DNA of 64,000 nt from the NCBI GenBank assembly GCA_028274465.1, contig CM051458.1, positions 20,785,566 to 20,849,565 of the forward strand, read 5' to 3'. Origin of the DNA: Plantago ovata. Taxonomy: Eukaryota; Streptophyta; Magnoliopsida; Lamiales; Plantaginaceae. Each line of letters starts with the position of its first letter. Positions within the stretch are counted from its first letter, which is position 1. Below the pieces are notes generated by a model. It did not search any database. It was not told where the DNA came from and saw nothing but the letters and a program-made list of their open reading frames with translations. This document shows positions 23,901-33,860 of the stretch, in pieces. The translations under genes and the position numbers were made by a program.

Positions 23901-25880
23901 TTCCATTCCTTGAGGAGCTTGAGAAGCATCCTCCATTTGTTCATCGTGAAAAAAATGGGAGTTAGATACAAGTACTAAGTTGTCAAACATAGTTTTATTA
24001 CCAAAACTTTAACTACCTGCTGAGCAGGAAGTGTTGATTCTAGTGCAGAGGCTTCAGCAACCGTCTGACTTGCATCTTGAGAAGTCTGTAAGATATCATT
24101 ATTTTAGCAAATATTGAGTTTCAGAAATTGAAGATTTGCTTAAGGTGAATTAACTACCTGCTGAGGGAGGACAAGTTGTGGCTCAGTCCTTTCACATTAT
24201 CAACTTCTTCAGTTTCTGGGACCGTTTCTTTAGCAGACTTCGGGCTTGCTCTGTTTGAGAAAGTGCGCGGTTTCAGCAATCCCCCTGTCTCAAAATGACA
24301 AGTTGAGCAGAAGCATCTTGACCCTTAAGCTCACTGCTTGCCATAAAAACATCAATGGATTTGTTGGATGTTTTCAATATCCAATTCCATCTGTTGGCTT
24401 AAAGCTTCCAGTACAAGCTGGACTTTTTCAACTGATGTCTTTGGTGAACTAGGGCCAGTATTCAGCATTGCGAGATGCGTGTCGAATAATGGTTCTGTGT
24501 TTCTTCAGCAACTTCTGGAACTTAAACCATTGAAGTCTCAGCAACTGGTTCTTCAGCAACCTGATGAGTTGCTTGTTCAGCAACCATCTTTTCAGTAAAG
24601 GCAGCTTCAGCAAGTGCCGCGGTTCTTATATCAGCAGCGATATCAGTAACCGTTCCATTGGGTCATCAAGATTATCTATAATGTAGATATCTGGGACTTG
24701 GGAAGGAATTTCATTTCCACTGTCTTGTGGTCTATTCTCAGTAGAAGAATCAACATTTAGTCGATTATTGAAGGCTTCCGCAAACACTTCAATGTTGCTG
24801 ACAAAGGCTTCAGTAACCACCTTGTCAACATCTACTGGAGTTTGCTTTTCAGCAACTGCTTGGGGAATCGTCCGAGAGATCATGGACAATTGGAACTGAC
24901 TTGCGAGCCAGTGTTTTCTTTCTAGGATTATTGGTCCTTTTTCTCTTGGGGACGGGGTTTGCTGATGACGCTGCAGTCTGAGTGTCATCATCAGCTTTCC
25001 TCTTTTTCTTCTTGGATTTCTCCAGTTTCCCAGCAGAGGCATCAGTAGTTGCATTTTCAGCAACGGGTGTAGTGGTTTCAGCATGATCACCATCTACAGT
25101 AGTTTCATCTCTGTCACCACCATCTACAACAGTTTCATCTCTAAGTTTGCTGAGTGGTGACATCTGCAGCTGTTGTATACCTTCTTGCTGGCTTGTGCTG
25201 ACAACATCTGCAGTTGTTGTCTTCTTAGATTTTTCAAGTTTCTTGCCAGCAGTATTAGGTACATTCTGCTTGTAGAAGGTCTTTCCCACATTGCATACAG
25301 ATTTCTTGATTGGAAATGGGTTTCTCAGCTGAATCCTGAAGTGTTCAAGGATATAACATATCTTCAGTCCATACATGACTGGGAAGGTAGGTGAGACTTT
25401 GTTGTCTTCAACCTTAACCTTGAACTTAGTAACACAATCAACAAGTCTGTTGAAAATGTACTTAGCCCAGTTGAGCTCCGTTTTGTTCTCATGGATATGC
25501 ATCAGCAATGGCCACCTTCTTAGGCCTACTTGGTCTATTCCTCCAACTTGGGAGTCCAACACTTTGATTAGTAGCATAGCTACTAGACCAAGTGAATGGC
25601 AGAGATGCTTCCTCTTAACGTGCTTTGTCCAAGTCACGGGAGCAATCTCTCCTTTCTTCATTTTCTCATTTCTGACATCACTGTAGAAGGCTTCTATCTC
25701 TTCATCAGTGGCAGTGATGTCATCTTCAGTTCCAGTGGTTGGAATCTGAAAGATTTCCGCCAATCAGTCCATTTCAGGACGATTTGCGTGTTTTGAACTG
25801 TAGTAAATCACTTTTTCAGTGACTCCTTGACTATCAGTTAGGGACGTTTCTGCATTGTTGTAGAACTCCATTGTGTGTAA
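20919..25880 (-). pseudogene. Env-like (third ORF) region of Sirevirus-like copy A
   Basis: Reading down the minus strand: a conserved N-terminal domain (25763-25200; KRKHLCHSLGLVAMLLIKVL and GGIDQVGLRRWPLL), a long Ala/Glu/Thr-rich acidic middle (25100-22460) with nuclear-localisation-like KKKKRK, a conserved block (VSSEELYLNFKRTTLSRVAK at 23740-23680), then a coiled-coil end (22384-20926). The position between pol and 3' LTR, the acidic linker and the C-terminal coiled coil fit env-like ORFs of Sireviruses. The N-terminal domain also resembles the Pfam 'putative plant transposon protein' family. Conserved short introns interrupt it. Broken in several places. Confidence 0.5.
24017..24085 (-). 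other. 69-bp microexon, copy A
   Basis: A 23-codon segment begins on the minus strand after an AG (CTTACAG-like in copies B and C) and ends at CAG before GTAG. It has exactly the same length and phase as 41797-41865 and 54868-54936. Confidence 0.6.
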
Positions 25881-26198
25881 CATACTCACTTTCTTAGGGC
25901 GAGCAGTTATAAAGTGAATGAGGCCTTGTACTCATGTGAGAGTAGCAGTCGACATGTACTCAATGAAGATTCTGAATGGGACGAGGATGGAGGTGAAAAA
26001 ATATGAATTTTTTAAGTATGATTTTTTCTTAAATAATCTTATATGAGTTTGAGGTAATTTAACATGTATTGTTTTGCATAGACAATCTGATGATGACAAC
26101 AATGATCATATTAATGGAGGTTAGTTAATTATTTTTCACTGGGTATTATAATTTTGATCAAATATACACCGATTGATGTGTTATTTATACTCTTATGT

Positions 26199-27577
26199 AC
26201 ATGTCATCCAGATTATATGGATGTTGGTGATCCGAAATATGAGTGTCAGTACTATGGTGCCCAACTGTGGTATCAAGAGAGACTTAACAAATCGAAGAAA
26301 ACCAAGAATCCCAAATTTGGGTTATGTTGTGCACAAGGTAAGATAAAACTACCTTTGATGAAACAACCACCAAAGTTAATCTGGGATCTCTTGAATAATA
26401 ACCATCCGAAGAGCAGGCATTTTATTGAGTGCATCCGTCCTTACAACAATATGTTTTCTTTCACATCATTTGGAGGGAAATCGATCATAGCGTGAACAAG
26501 GGCAAAGGTCCTTATACTTTCCGAATGGGTGGGCAGAATTACCATAGGATGGGGGGTTGGTACCAAGTAAAGGAAGCGTCCAAAGTTCAAAGTCTCGCAG
26601 CTATATTATATGACACGGAGGAGGAAACGAGGAACCGGATAAACGCTGCGAGGTAGTTTGCATTATAGAATTGCACACTCAGTTATGCATTAACATATAT
26701 TTTCAAGTATTATTGATCATCTATCCTGTACTCCATTGAACAGTAAAGGCATAAACAAGGATTTTGATTCAACATTGGTCACTGAGCTGAAAAATATGAT
26801 TGATGCATCCAACCCAACCGCCGGCAGATTTCGAATGGTTGCTGATAGAATCAAACAAGGGATGGTAGCAACGTGCGTCTAAGACTTATTGGTACGAGAT
26901 CAAAAGATGGGAGACAATACAACATTCCTACAGCCTCGGAGGTGGCTGCTCTTATTACTGGAGATATCGATCCAGAGTGTGATCAGAGAGATATTGTTGT
27001 TGATGAAAAGAGTGAGGGACCACAACGCGTTAATGAATACCATCCATCCTATCTTGCATACCAGTATCCTCTACTTTTCAACTATGGGGAAGACGAATTC
27101 CGGAAAGATATTCCGCATGCTCGGGGTAAAGCAAAGAAGAAAACAATGTCACTATACGTGAGTTCTTAGCATATAGAATTCAAGATAGGGCTGCTGAAGC
27201 TCCAACGATACTCCTTGGGCGTAGGTTTTTCCAACAGTTTTTGTTGATACTTGCACTGCAATGGAAACGCAGAGACTATCTTTCATTAGCAATAATAAAA
27301 CTACTAAGAGAAGAAAAGTATAAAAACATTGCCGACGCAAAAAAAAGGAGCAACAACACATCTTCGGTGGGGCGAAAAGTTCTTCCATCTTCACACACCA
27401 TGAGCTGGAGATGGACTGTGCAAACTATCAGATGCGGATGGCTATTTCAAGGTGGACGGGATTTCCATATTTATTCATTACATTCACATGTAACCCAAAA
27501 TGGCCAGAGATAGTTAGATTCTCTAAGAAGAAAGGCGTCAAGCCAGAGGATCGGCCTGATATTCTATATCGAGTATT
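26199..27577 (+). pseudogene. Helitron RepHel, N-terminal part
   Basis: The exon after 26209 encodes the region with GAQLWYQERL...FGLCCAQGKI, which precedes Helitron_like_N. It ends with a frameshift near 26470-26490. 26873-27169 carries RSKDGRQYNIPTASEVAALI and NEYHPSYLAYQYPLLFNYGE, both highly conserved in plant RepHel proteins. A second frameshift lies near 27150-27170. 27411-27577 carries FPYLFITFTCNPKWPEI, the start of the Rep core. The sequence is then cut by an inserted solo LTR at 27578. Confidence 0.8.
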
Positions 27578-28753
27578 TCATGAACGAGATTGTCAGACTC
27601 GAACAATCAAATAAATTTGTTTTTAGCCAAAGGCAACTCGCAACTACAACGAAAACCAAAGCACGTAGTGTAGAAGAAAGATAACCTCGAGTGTCGATCT
27701 CTAAGGACTATAACTAGCTTTAACTACTTAAACTTATACTTATAAAAGTTAAACGACTTAGCAAAGATTTTTTTTATCAATTATGATGGAAGTTAGTGAT
27801 AATATGATCATTCAAAGTGTCGGGTTATAATCATGCATGAAGGTACTTGAAGAATTGTAATTAAGAAATCAATGATCATGAATTGTCCTAGTGTTCTCCA
27901 GGTTTAACACTTACGAAGATAGGTGGCTTAGTTAGATCAAAGAAGAAAACAATTAACAAGTAATGTCTGCGCGAAGCTACAATCATGCACAATTAATTAA
28001 GAACACTAGCTATGAATTCACATACTATCACCAACCTTAGATTTAGCTACTCATATTCTAATTGCAATCAACAAGAATCAAAGCAAGAACTAATGAAAAC
28101 ATGTTGAATTGAATAAATAAAAGCAGAAAAATCGTGAGATACAAGTTACCAACGAAGGTTGTCAATCTCCGGTGAATCGCGTAAACTCACAAGCAATAAT
28201 AGAGATAAACGATGTCCAATCTCTATGCTAAGCTTCCAAATCAATAAGAAAAGTATTTTGAATGCTAAGAATTCCCAGAACATGCTCTGGAAAATTCGTC
28301 TCTCAAAATAGGGTGAAAAGGTATGAAAAACGTAAATAGGCGATAACTATATATAGGAGTACGCAGGCCACGGGGCGGTTCGCCCCCGTGCCAGGCGGTT
28401 CGCCCGGGGTCTTTCAGTCGGTGCCACGCGTTTTTGACGCGTTTTTTCCTTCTTGAACTCGGATTTTGACCTTCTAGTGACCTCTAAGCCCCGAAACTTG
28501 GTCCTTAGGCCTTGAAACTCGTCTCGATACTTCTAGATACACCACGGATGATCTCGTAGCACAAAAACTTCATCTCTTCGCCATAATTGCCCATCCAAAG
28601 TACGTTTTTTCACCTAAAACCTGAAAATGCAAAGAAAGGGAAACGTGACATATTCTAATAAAATGCACTAAAATACAAGCTAAATTAACCTAGAGGAAGC
28701 TAATAGGTGAAAAAGACTCGAATGAAAGTGTAAAATACACTGTCATCAGTATT
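27573..28753 (-). mobile_element. Athila-type solo LTR inside the Helitron, 5-bp target duplication
   Basis: The LTR spans 27578-28748 (1171 bp) with GTATT on both sides (27573-27577 and 28749-28753). It ends CATCA on the right and starts with a variant of TGATGAAC on the left. It matches the LTRs of the 46758-52184 element throughout, including the palindromic box near 28370-28420. Helitron coding sequence resumes on the right, so it entered after the Helitron. No internal region remains. Confidence 0.9.
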
Positions 28754-28869
28754 CAAGATGAAACTTGATGAGATGATAAAGACTTAAAGGATAGGCACAT
28801 GTTTGGGACGCCATCTGCAAGTAAGTTTATATTAGTTTTAATTTTTTTTACTTTATATTATTTACTGTA

Positions 28870-29160
28870 CATAATATTGCTACAGAAAAATGCAATTTTT
28901 TGGAATATTGATTTTCTGTACAGAATTTGGAACTAAGACTACAATTTTCTGTATCAGAATTATGTACAAAAAATTGTAGTTTTCTGTAGCAGAATTCGGT
29001 ATAGAAATTACAGTTTTCTGTACAAGATTATGTACATAAAAAAACTGCAATTTTCTGTAGCAGAATGCTACAGAAAATTGCAGTTTTCTGTTGGAATTTT
29101 TGAACGGAAAATATACAATTCTGTGCAGAATTTTGCGCATAAAATATGCAATTTATGTCT
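28870..29160. repeat. Palindrome-rich array (ACAGAAAATTGCAGTTTTCTGT type), first site
   Basis: Direct and inverted copies of TACAGAAAAYTGYARTTTTCTGTA-type units, separated by GAATTCTG-like words, fill a non-coding interval of the Helitron. The entry sequence 'ggaactaagact' (28930-28940) is shared with the second array at 31741. Confidence 0.75.
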
Positions 29161-29274
29161 GTCGTATTTGCACATTTTAGTTCCGATTGTGCTTTTGGAG
29201 CTCATATTTATTTTGATATTCTTTTTTTGGACTTATCTGTTTTTTGTACCTTTCTATACAGTTGTTTACACGGT

Positions 29275-29970
29275 TGATTCCAGAAGTGAGGCCTTCCCCA
29301 TGCCCACATACTACTTTTCCTCGCCAGGGAAAGTAAATTCCACACACTGAAGATATTGATCGGGTCATTCGGCGAGATACCAGATAAAGAATCAATCCAA
29401 ACCTTTACAAAGCTGTGAGGGAAATATATGGTACATGGTCCATGGGTGCAGCGAACACAAATTCCCCATGCATGAGCGAGAAGAGAAGTGTTTGAAGATG
29501 TTTCTGAAACGCTTACAGAAAGAACAATCTTTGGATGAGGATGGATATCCCATATATAGAAGGAGAGATACAGGTGCCCCTGTTGAAAAAGGTGGAGTAA
29601 CAATAGATAACAGGTTCATTGTGCCCTATAATGCAAAATTACTCCTAAAGTATCAGGCTCATATCAATGTGGAGTGGTGTAATCTGACTTCATCAATCAA
29701 GTATTTTTTTAAATACATAAATAAGGGTACCGATAAAACCACTTTCTATGTAAGTTATCAGAGCGAAGATGGGACCATAGATGAAATAACCGATCATCAA
29801 AATGGTCCGATACTATCCTCATGCGAGGTAGTTTGGAGGATACTAAGTTCGATACTAATTATAGGTATCATCCTGTTTTTTTTCCATTCCTTATGTTTTT
29901 TTTTTATTCTTTATTCTTTTTGGTGTCTATGTTTGATTGAGCAACACATTCTCATTTCAAATATATAGAT
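29275..29970 (+). pseudogene. Helitron RepHel, HUH/tyrosine region
   Basis: 29281-29330 reads F-Q-K-stop-GLPHAHILLFL. The HUH motif histidines are at 29299-29301 and 29305-29307. A TGA at 29287-29289 stands where an Arg codon (CGA) is expected. 29435-29870 continues with DGYPIYRRR, IVPYNAKLLLKYQAHINVEW and SIKYFFKYINKG, whose two tyrosines (29702-29704 and 29714-29716) are the catalytic Tyr pair in Helitron Rep. A frameshift lies near 29400-29440. Catalytic residues survive but the gene is broken. Confidence 0.8.
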
Positions 29971-30015
29971 TTTTACTAACATACAAGTTTGATTTTAATT
30001 GTTGGTATCCAGCAG

Positions 30016-30630
30016 TTGTGAGATTGAACTTTCACTTGGAAAATGAGCAAACTATGGTGTTCCAGAAGATGAGGATATTGGACGATGTTGTAAATAGGCC
30101 TTCTGTGGGTGAATCACAGTTTCTAATGTGGAGGGAAAAAAATAAGATGGATCCCGAGCTCGCAAATTGACATATGCTAAATTTCCACAACACTATGTTT
30201 GGAACAGCGATAGTCGTAGATGGACCAGAAGACATCAACGCACAACCATCGGACGCATTTACCATGTTGCACCAAGTGATAATGGCTCTCTATCTAAGAG
30301 TTTTGCTGAACCATGTCAGGGGACCCACCTGCTATGATGATACAAAGACTTCGATGGTGTATTACATCCTACATTCAAAGATGCTTGCTTCGCTATGGGG
30401 TTAATAGATGACGAGAAGGAATACATTCTTGCTATTGAGGAAGCAAATGGGTGGGCGACAGGAAATTACTTGAGGCGTCTATTCTGCACTTTACTATTAT
30501 CCAAGAGTATGAGAAGGCCAGAACATGTGTGGGAAAAATCTTGGAAGTGTTTGTCTGATGATATTCTTCTTACACAGCGAAAAATCTCCAATAATCCAGG
30601 TCATTATCTTCTTATACTTCTAATGTTTTA
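30016..30630 (+). pseudogene. Helitron RepHel, Rep-helicase linker
   Basis: Segments with RLNFHLENEQTMVFQ, RGPTCYDDTKT, LIDDEKEYILAIEEA and LSDDILLTQRKIS match the conserved region between Rep and helicase in plant Helitrons. A stop at about 30168-30170 and a frameshift near 30340-30400 interrupt it. Splice-like ends are visible at the right (GGTCATT at about 30600). Confidence 0.75.
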
Positions 30631-31080
30631 GCCATATGCTCAGTCATCGCTTTTTGTTTATATGGTGCATGTGTATGTCTCTACCTGAGTTTTGTTTTGT
30701 TTCATTAACCAATCAAAGTTTTAAAAAATGCTATTGATGAATGCACAAAAAATGCAATTATCTATTTGATTCAAGGAATAATCATAATTCTATAATTTCA
30801 GATCTGCAACTGTCTGAAGAACAGGTAAAAAAACCTTGATTTCTTGACTGGAAAAGATACTTGCATCTAATGGGTATAGCCTACAAAACTGGAAGGACAT
30901 GCCTCACCTGATGAATTTGTGGTTTCGGGCATCGGAAACACTCTTATTCAGGATGAAACATCCTATATAAAGAGGCCATGAACAAGGAGCATTCTGAGCT
31001 ACCCCAAGCTTATGGATTGAACAAAGATGGGTTACCAAACTTGTTGGATTTGTAGACCGAGGAAGGGGTGGTGTTTTTTC

Positions 31081-31180
31081 NNNNNNNNNNNNNNNNNNNN
31101 NNNNNNNNNNNNNNNNNNNNNNNNNNNNNNNNNNNNNNNNNNNNNNNNNNNNNNNNNNNNNNNNNNNNNNNNNNNNNNNN
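31081..31180. other. Assembly gap (100 N)
   Basis: Exactly 100 N lie immediately before the helicase Walker A coding sequence. The length is a placeholder, so Helitron spacing across it is not reliable. Confidence 1.
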
Positions 31181-32254
31181 TTATATGGGTATGGAGGAAC
31201 GGGCAAGACATTCATTTGGAAAACATTATGCTCAAAATTACGAGGGAGGGGTGATATTGTTCTTCCAGTAGCCTCAAGTGGTTTTGCTTCTTTGTTGTTG
31301 CCAAGGGGTAGAACAACACATTCCAGGTTCAGTATACCCATAGATATACATGAGGGATCCATTTGCAGCAGGATAACACCTGGAAGTGATTTAGCAGAAC
31401 TCTTGCAAAAGACAAGGTTGATTATTTGGGATGAATCACCGATGACAAACAAATACTGCTTCGAAGCACTCGACATGAGTTTGAAAGACATTATTTGGTC
31501 GCCGAATGGACAACCATCTAGATGGCCATTTGGAGGGTTAGTTGTAGTTTTTGGAGGTGACTTTCGCCAAATCTTACCTGTAGTTCCGATGGGAAGTAGA
31601 TATGATATTGTACATGCTACAATTACATCATCTAGATTGTGGGAATCATGTGAAGTCCTCCAACTGACAAGGAACATGCGCTTACAGGCATGCGTAATAA
31701 ATAGTATTATTTATTTTGTATTTTGCAAACTCATTATTATGGAACTAAGACTGCAGTTTTATGATGCAGAATTCTGGATAGAAAATTGCAGTTTTCTGTA
31801 TACAGAAAATTACAGTTTTCTGTTGTAGAATTCTGTACAGGAAACATTTTCCTGTACAGAATTCTGCTACATAAAACTGAAATTTTCTGTAGCAGAATTC
31901 TGCTATCTGCTACATAAAACTGCAGTCTTAACATTATTTGTTATGATAACATCAGAGGTATTAACCATATACTACTTATTAATATCACAGGGAGGTACAT
32001 CCCCATCTGAAGTTGAAGAAATAAGAAATTTTGCGGAGTGGTTATTGGAGGTCGGTAATGGTACTGCGGGTGGTGAGAATGATGGTGAGGCTGATATAAA
32101 ATTGCCAGATGACATAATCATTCGAGATGCAACAGATCCCATCACAGCAATCGTTGAAAGCACTTATCCTTCCATTTTGCAGAATATGGAAAATAGTAAA
32201 TTCTTTCAGGAAAGAGCAATACTCGCACCAACAATGAGATGGATCAAATTCTAA
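31181..32254 (+). pseudogene. Helitron Pif1-type helicase domain
   Basis: Walker A GYGGTGKT is at 31187-31210, followed by a frameshift near 31220-31290. Motif Ia ASSGFASLLL comes next, Walker B IIWDESPM with the Asp-Glu pair at 31430-31435, and motif III VFGGDFRQILPVVP near 31545-31590. LTRNMRL follows at 31660-31690. After a non-coding interval holding a palindromic MITE-like insert (31745-31931), the domain resumes at 31990 with FAEWLLEVGNGT and IVESTYPSI. This is the superfamily 1B helicase half of RepHel, which unwinds DNA during rolling-circle transposition. The exon ends at 32254; the usual C-terminal motifs V and VI are not seen. Confidence 0.85.
31745..31931. mobile_element. Palindromic MITE-like insert, second array site
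   Basis: About 187 bp bounded by CTAAGACTGCAGTTTTATG and its complement CATAAAACTGCAGTCTTAA. The interior is built of TACAGAAAATTGCAGTTTTC-type palindromes. It lies between helicase exons. A possible duplication (CATTAT) flanks it. It is closely related to the array at 28870-29160. Confidence 0.6.
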
Positions 32255-32387
32255 AGTTTCCTTCCATTAATTATCATCCCAACTCTATCATCCAACGACT
32301 ATTAATTACATCCTTGGCTTCATATCTAGCATTAGAAGATTCTATTTAAGAAATTCTAAAAACAAGTCTTCCAATTCTTTCATCAAA

Positions 32388-32424
32388 GGGCTGGGCACAC
32401 GAGCAGCCCGCAAATTGAGGCTAA
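32388..32424 (+). other. Helitron 3' terminus: hairpin plus CTAA
   Basis: GGGCTG (32388-32393) pairs with CAGCCC (32404-32409) across a 10-nt loop. After 11 nt comes CTAA (32421-32424), followed by T. Hairpin, spacer and CTRR before T are the standard Helitron 3' end. Confidence 0.75.
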
Positions 32425-32482
32425 TAGATTCTTGGTTACCTTATTGCAAATCAAATTCTTTCTGGGAAGATTGTAGAATTAA

Positions 32483-32798
32483 CATCATGAATGTTTTACG
32501 GATTGGAGTAACCGAGTAAATGGTTTTCATTAGCAGGCCGTGTAACAAATTTATATTTGCATGTTGGACTTTTGAAATTCTTATGATCCATTGTTGGAGC
32601 AAGGTTTTGCAGAAGCAAAGATGATGGTTGATGCGGTGGGTGGGTTTTGCCGGAAGTATTTGCTTCCGAATTGTCAAAATAGAGAAGAAAACAGTGTCTG
32701 GGATGATGATTAGCAACTTTTATTTTTTAGGCACGTGTCAATTTTTAATTGGTGCTAACAGTATAGTTAGCAGGCAAGTTAACAGTAGACCCGAGGCG
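32483..32798. repeat. Right member of the ~317-bp inverted repeat pair
   Basis: Reverse complement of 18766-19083, about 96% identical, ending GACCCGAGGCG. The 58 bp between the Helitron 3' end (32424) and this repeat belong to neither the Helitron nor the LRR gene. Confidence 0.85.
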
Positions 32799-32806
32799 AT
32801 ATGACG

Positions 32807-33085
32807 TCCAGCAATAGCGGCATTGCTGGAAAGATCAAGAGATTCCAACGCTCTCATATCTCCTATAAGCCGTGGAATGTTACCTACCAAATGGTTATGT
32901 GAAAAGTTCAGAAATTGCAAGGCAGCAAGTTTGGTTAGCTCCACCGGAATTTCTCCAACCAGACCATCGTTTGAAAGATCACATACTACGTACCTCAGAA
33001 TAGTACTCCACTCTGGCTTAATTGAAGACCTTATCTCTAGGTCCACTTCGATTTTGGTCCTCAATTTCACCGAATTGGCGATTTA
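32807..33085 (-). pseudogene. Receptor-like protein LRR gene, upstream piece
   Basis: The minus strand from about 33085 reads KPEWSTILRYVVCDLSN, GEIPVELTKL, LQFLNFSHNHLVGNIPRLIG and LESLDLSSNAAIAG: three consecutive extracellular LRRs of the receptor-like-protein type, just before the juxtamembrane end. These proteins sit in the plasma membrane and sense ligands. The coding sequence is cut at 32807 by the inverted-repeat element; its continuation is at 18765. The upstream side is also truncated, since nothing readable lies above 33090. It is a dead gene fragment. Confidence 0.8.
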
Positions 33086-33089
33086 GTGC

Positions 33090-33540
33090 CCAAAACGTAA
33101 ATTTCGTCCTAATTCATCGTATAAACGTCATAATTCTTCCTAATTCACCGTATTTTACACTAATTCTTCCCCAATTCATTGCCAAGTCATAATAATGAGA
33201 TTTTAAGTTTCTTTTAATAATTAAAAAAAAGAATCAAATGTGCTACCCCGCCCAAATAGTGGCGGAGGCGGAGCAGATTTGCTCTTCGCCTAATAGTGGC
33301 GAAGCAGACTGCTCCGCCTCTGAAATGGCGGAGGAAATCTGGCCCGCGTAATATGGCAGAGCAGATTGCTCCGCCTCTGGAATGGCGGAGCTCCACCAAT
33401 TTTTGGGCGGAGCAGCCCAATTTTTTAAAATTAATTTTATATTTATAAACTTAATTAATAATTATTAATATAGTTTTATAAAAAATTGTAAATCACAATA
33501 TTACATTTTTAATTAAAATTAAATTACAACCAATACGTAT
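33090..33540. repeat. Short-repeat region with GGCGGAGC palindromes
   Basis: 33100-33180 has repeated 'cctaattcaccgtat'-like words. 33245-33420 has GC-rich inverted units of the type GGCGGAGCAG...CTGCTCCGCC repeated about four times. 33420-33540 is AT-rich. No gene. Confidence 0.8.
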
Positions 33541-33860
33541 ACGCCAAAGTTTCCGTATAGAACCGTATACAAATTTTGGAAGATCAAAGACTGAGACTTA
33601 TGGGATTAAATCTGCAATTAAGACACTGTACTCTTGTTCCGCTCCTACGTAGCTCAGAATAGTGCTCTTGTGCCCACTGGTTCTAGTCTCATGTTACGCA
33701 TATTGGTTTGATTAATAGTGTTCTATTGTTTTGGTTCAGCAAGAGTTTACCTCTCGACTTTCGGTGTGCATCACCCGCCGCTTTTAGTTTTTCGTTGTAA
33801 TCCGAGCATTTCCTTATTCTCCCTTTTTAATGAAATCTTTGGCGATTCAAAAAAATAAAT
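33541..33860 (+). mobile_element. Possible LINE 3' end
   Basis: The sequence ends 'ttttaatgaaatctttggcg' and then an A-rich tail (about 33850-33862), a pattern common to plant LINE 3' untranslated regions. No coding sequence is readable and no target duplication was fixed. Confidence 0.3.

Larger units (their letters stand above)
19084..25935 (-). mobile_element. Sirevirus-like Ty1/copia copy A: 3' LTR plus env-like region, 5' part missing
   Basis: On the minus strand the order is env-like region (25935-20673), polypurine tract, 3' LTR (20656-19084). Gag, pol and the 5' LTR are absent; the copy meets Helitron coding sequence at about 25,935. The LTR end beside 'agggggagaggggtgaatag' and the TGTTRG termini resemble Sirevirus (SIRE1/Maximus) LTRs. 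Broken; several breaks in the coding part. Confidence 0.6.
25936..32424 (+). mobile_element. Helitron with RepHel gene, degenerate, split by a solo LTR
   Basis: Plus-strand exons encode, in order, a Helitron-like N-terminal region (26200-27170), Rep motifs (27411-27577, 29275-29970), the linker domain (30016-30630) and a Pif1-type helicase (31181-32254). The 3' end is typical: a GGGCTG/CAGCCC hairpin (32388-32409), an 11-bp spacer, then CTAA (32421-32424) followed by T. The 5' end (TC...) was not found and may be lost at the junction with copy A. Helitrons transpose by a rolling-circle mechanism using HUH endonuclease and helicase activities. Stops and frameshifts make this copy inactive. Confidence 0.85.

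Noticed and set aside
29177-29619. Minus-strand open frames opposite the Helitron Rep region
   Set aside because: The plus strand here carries recognisable HUH and Rep motifs; the reverse frames have none.
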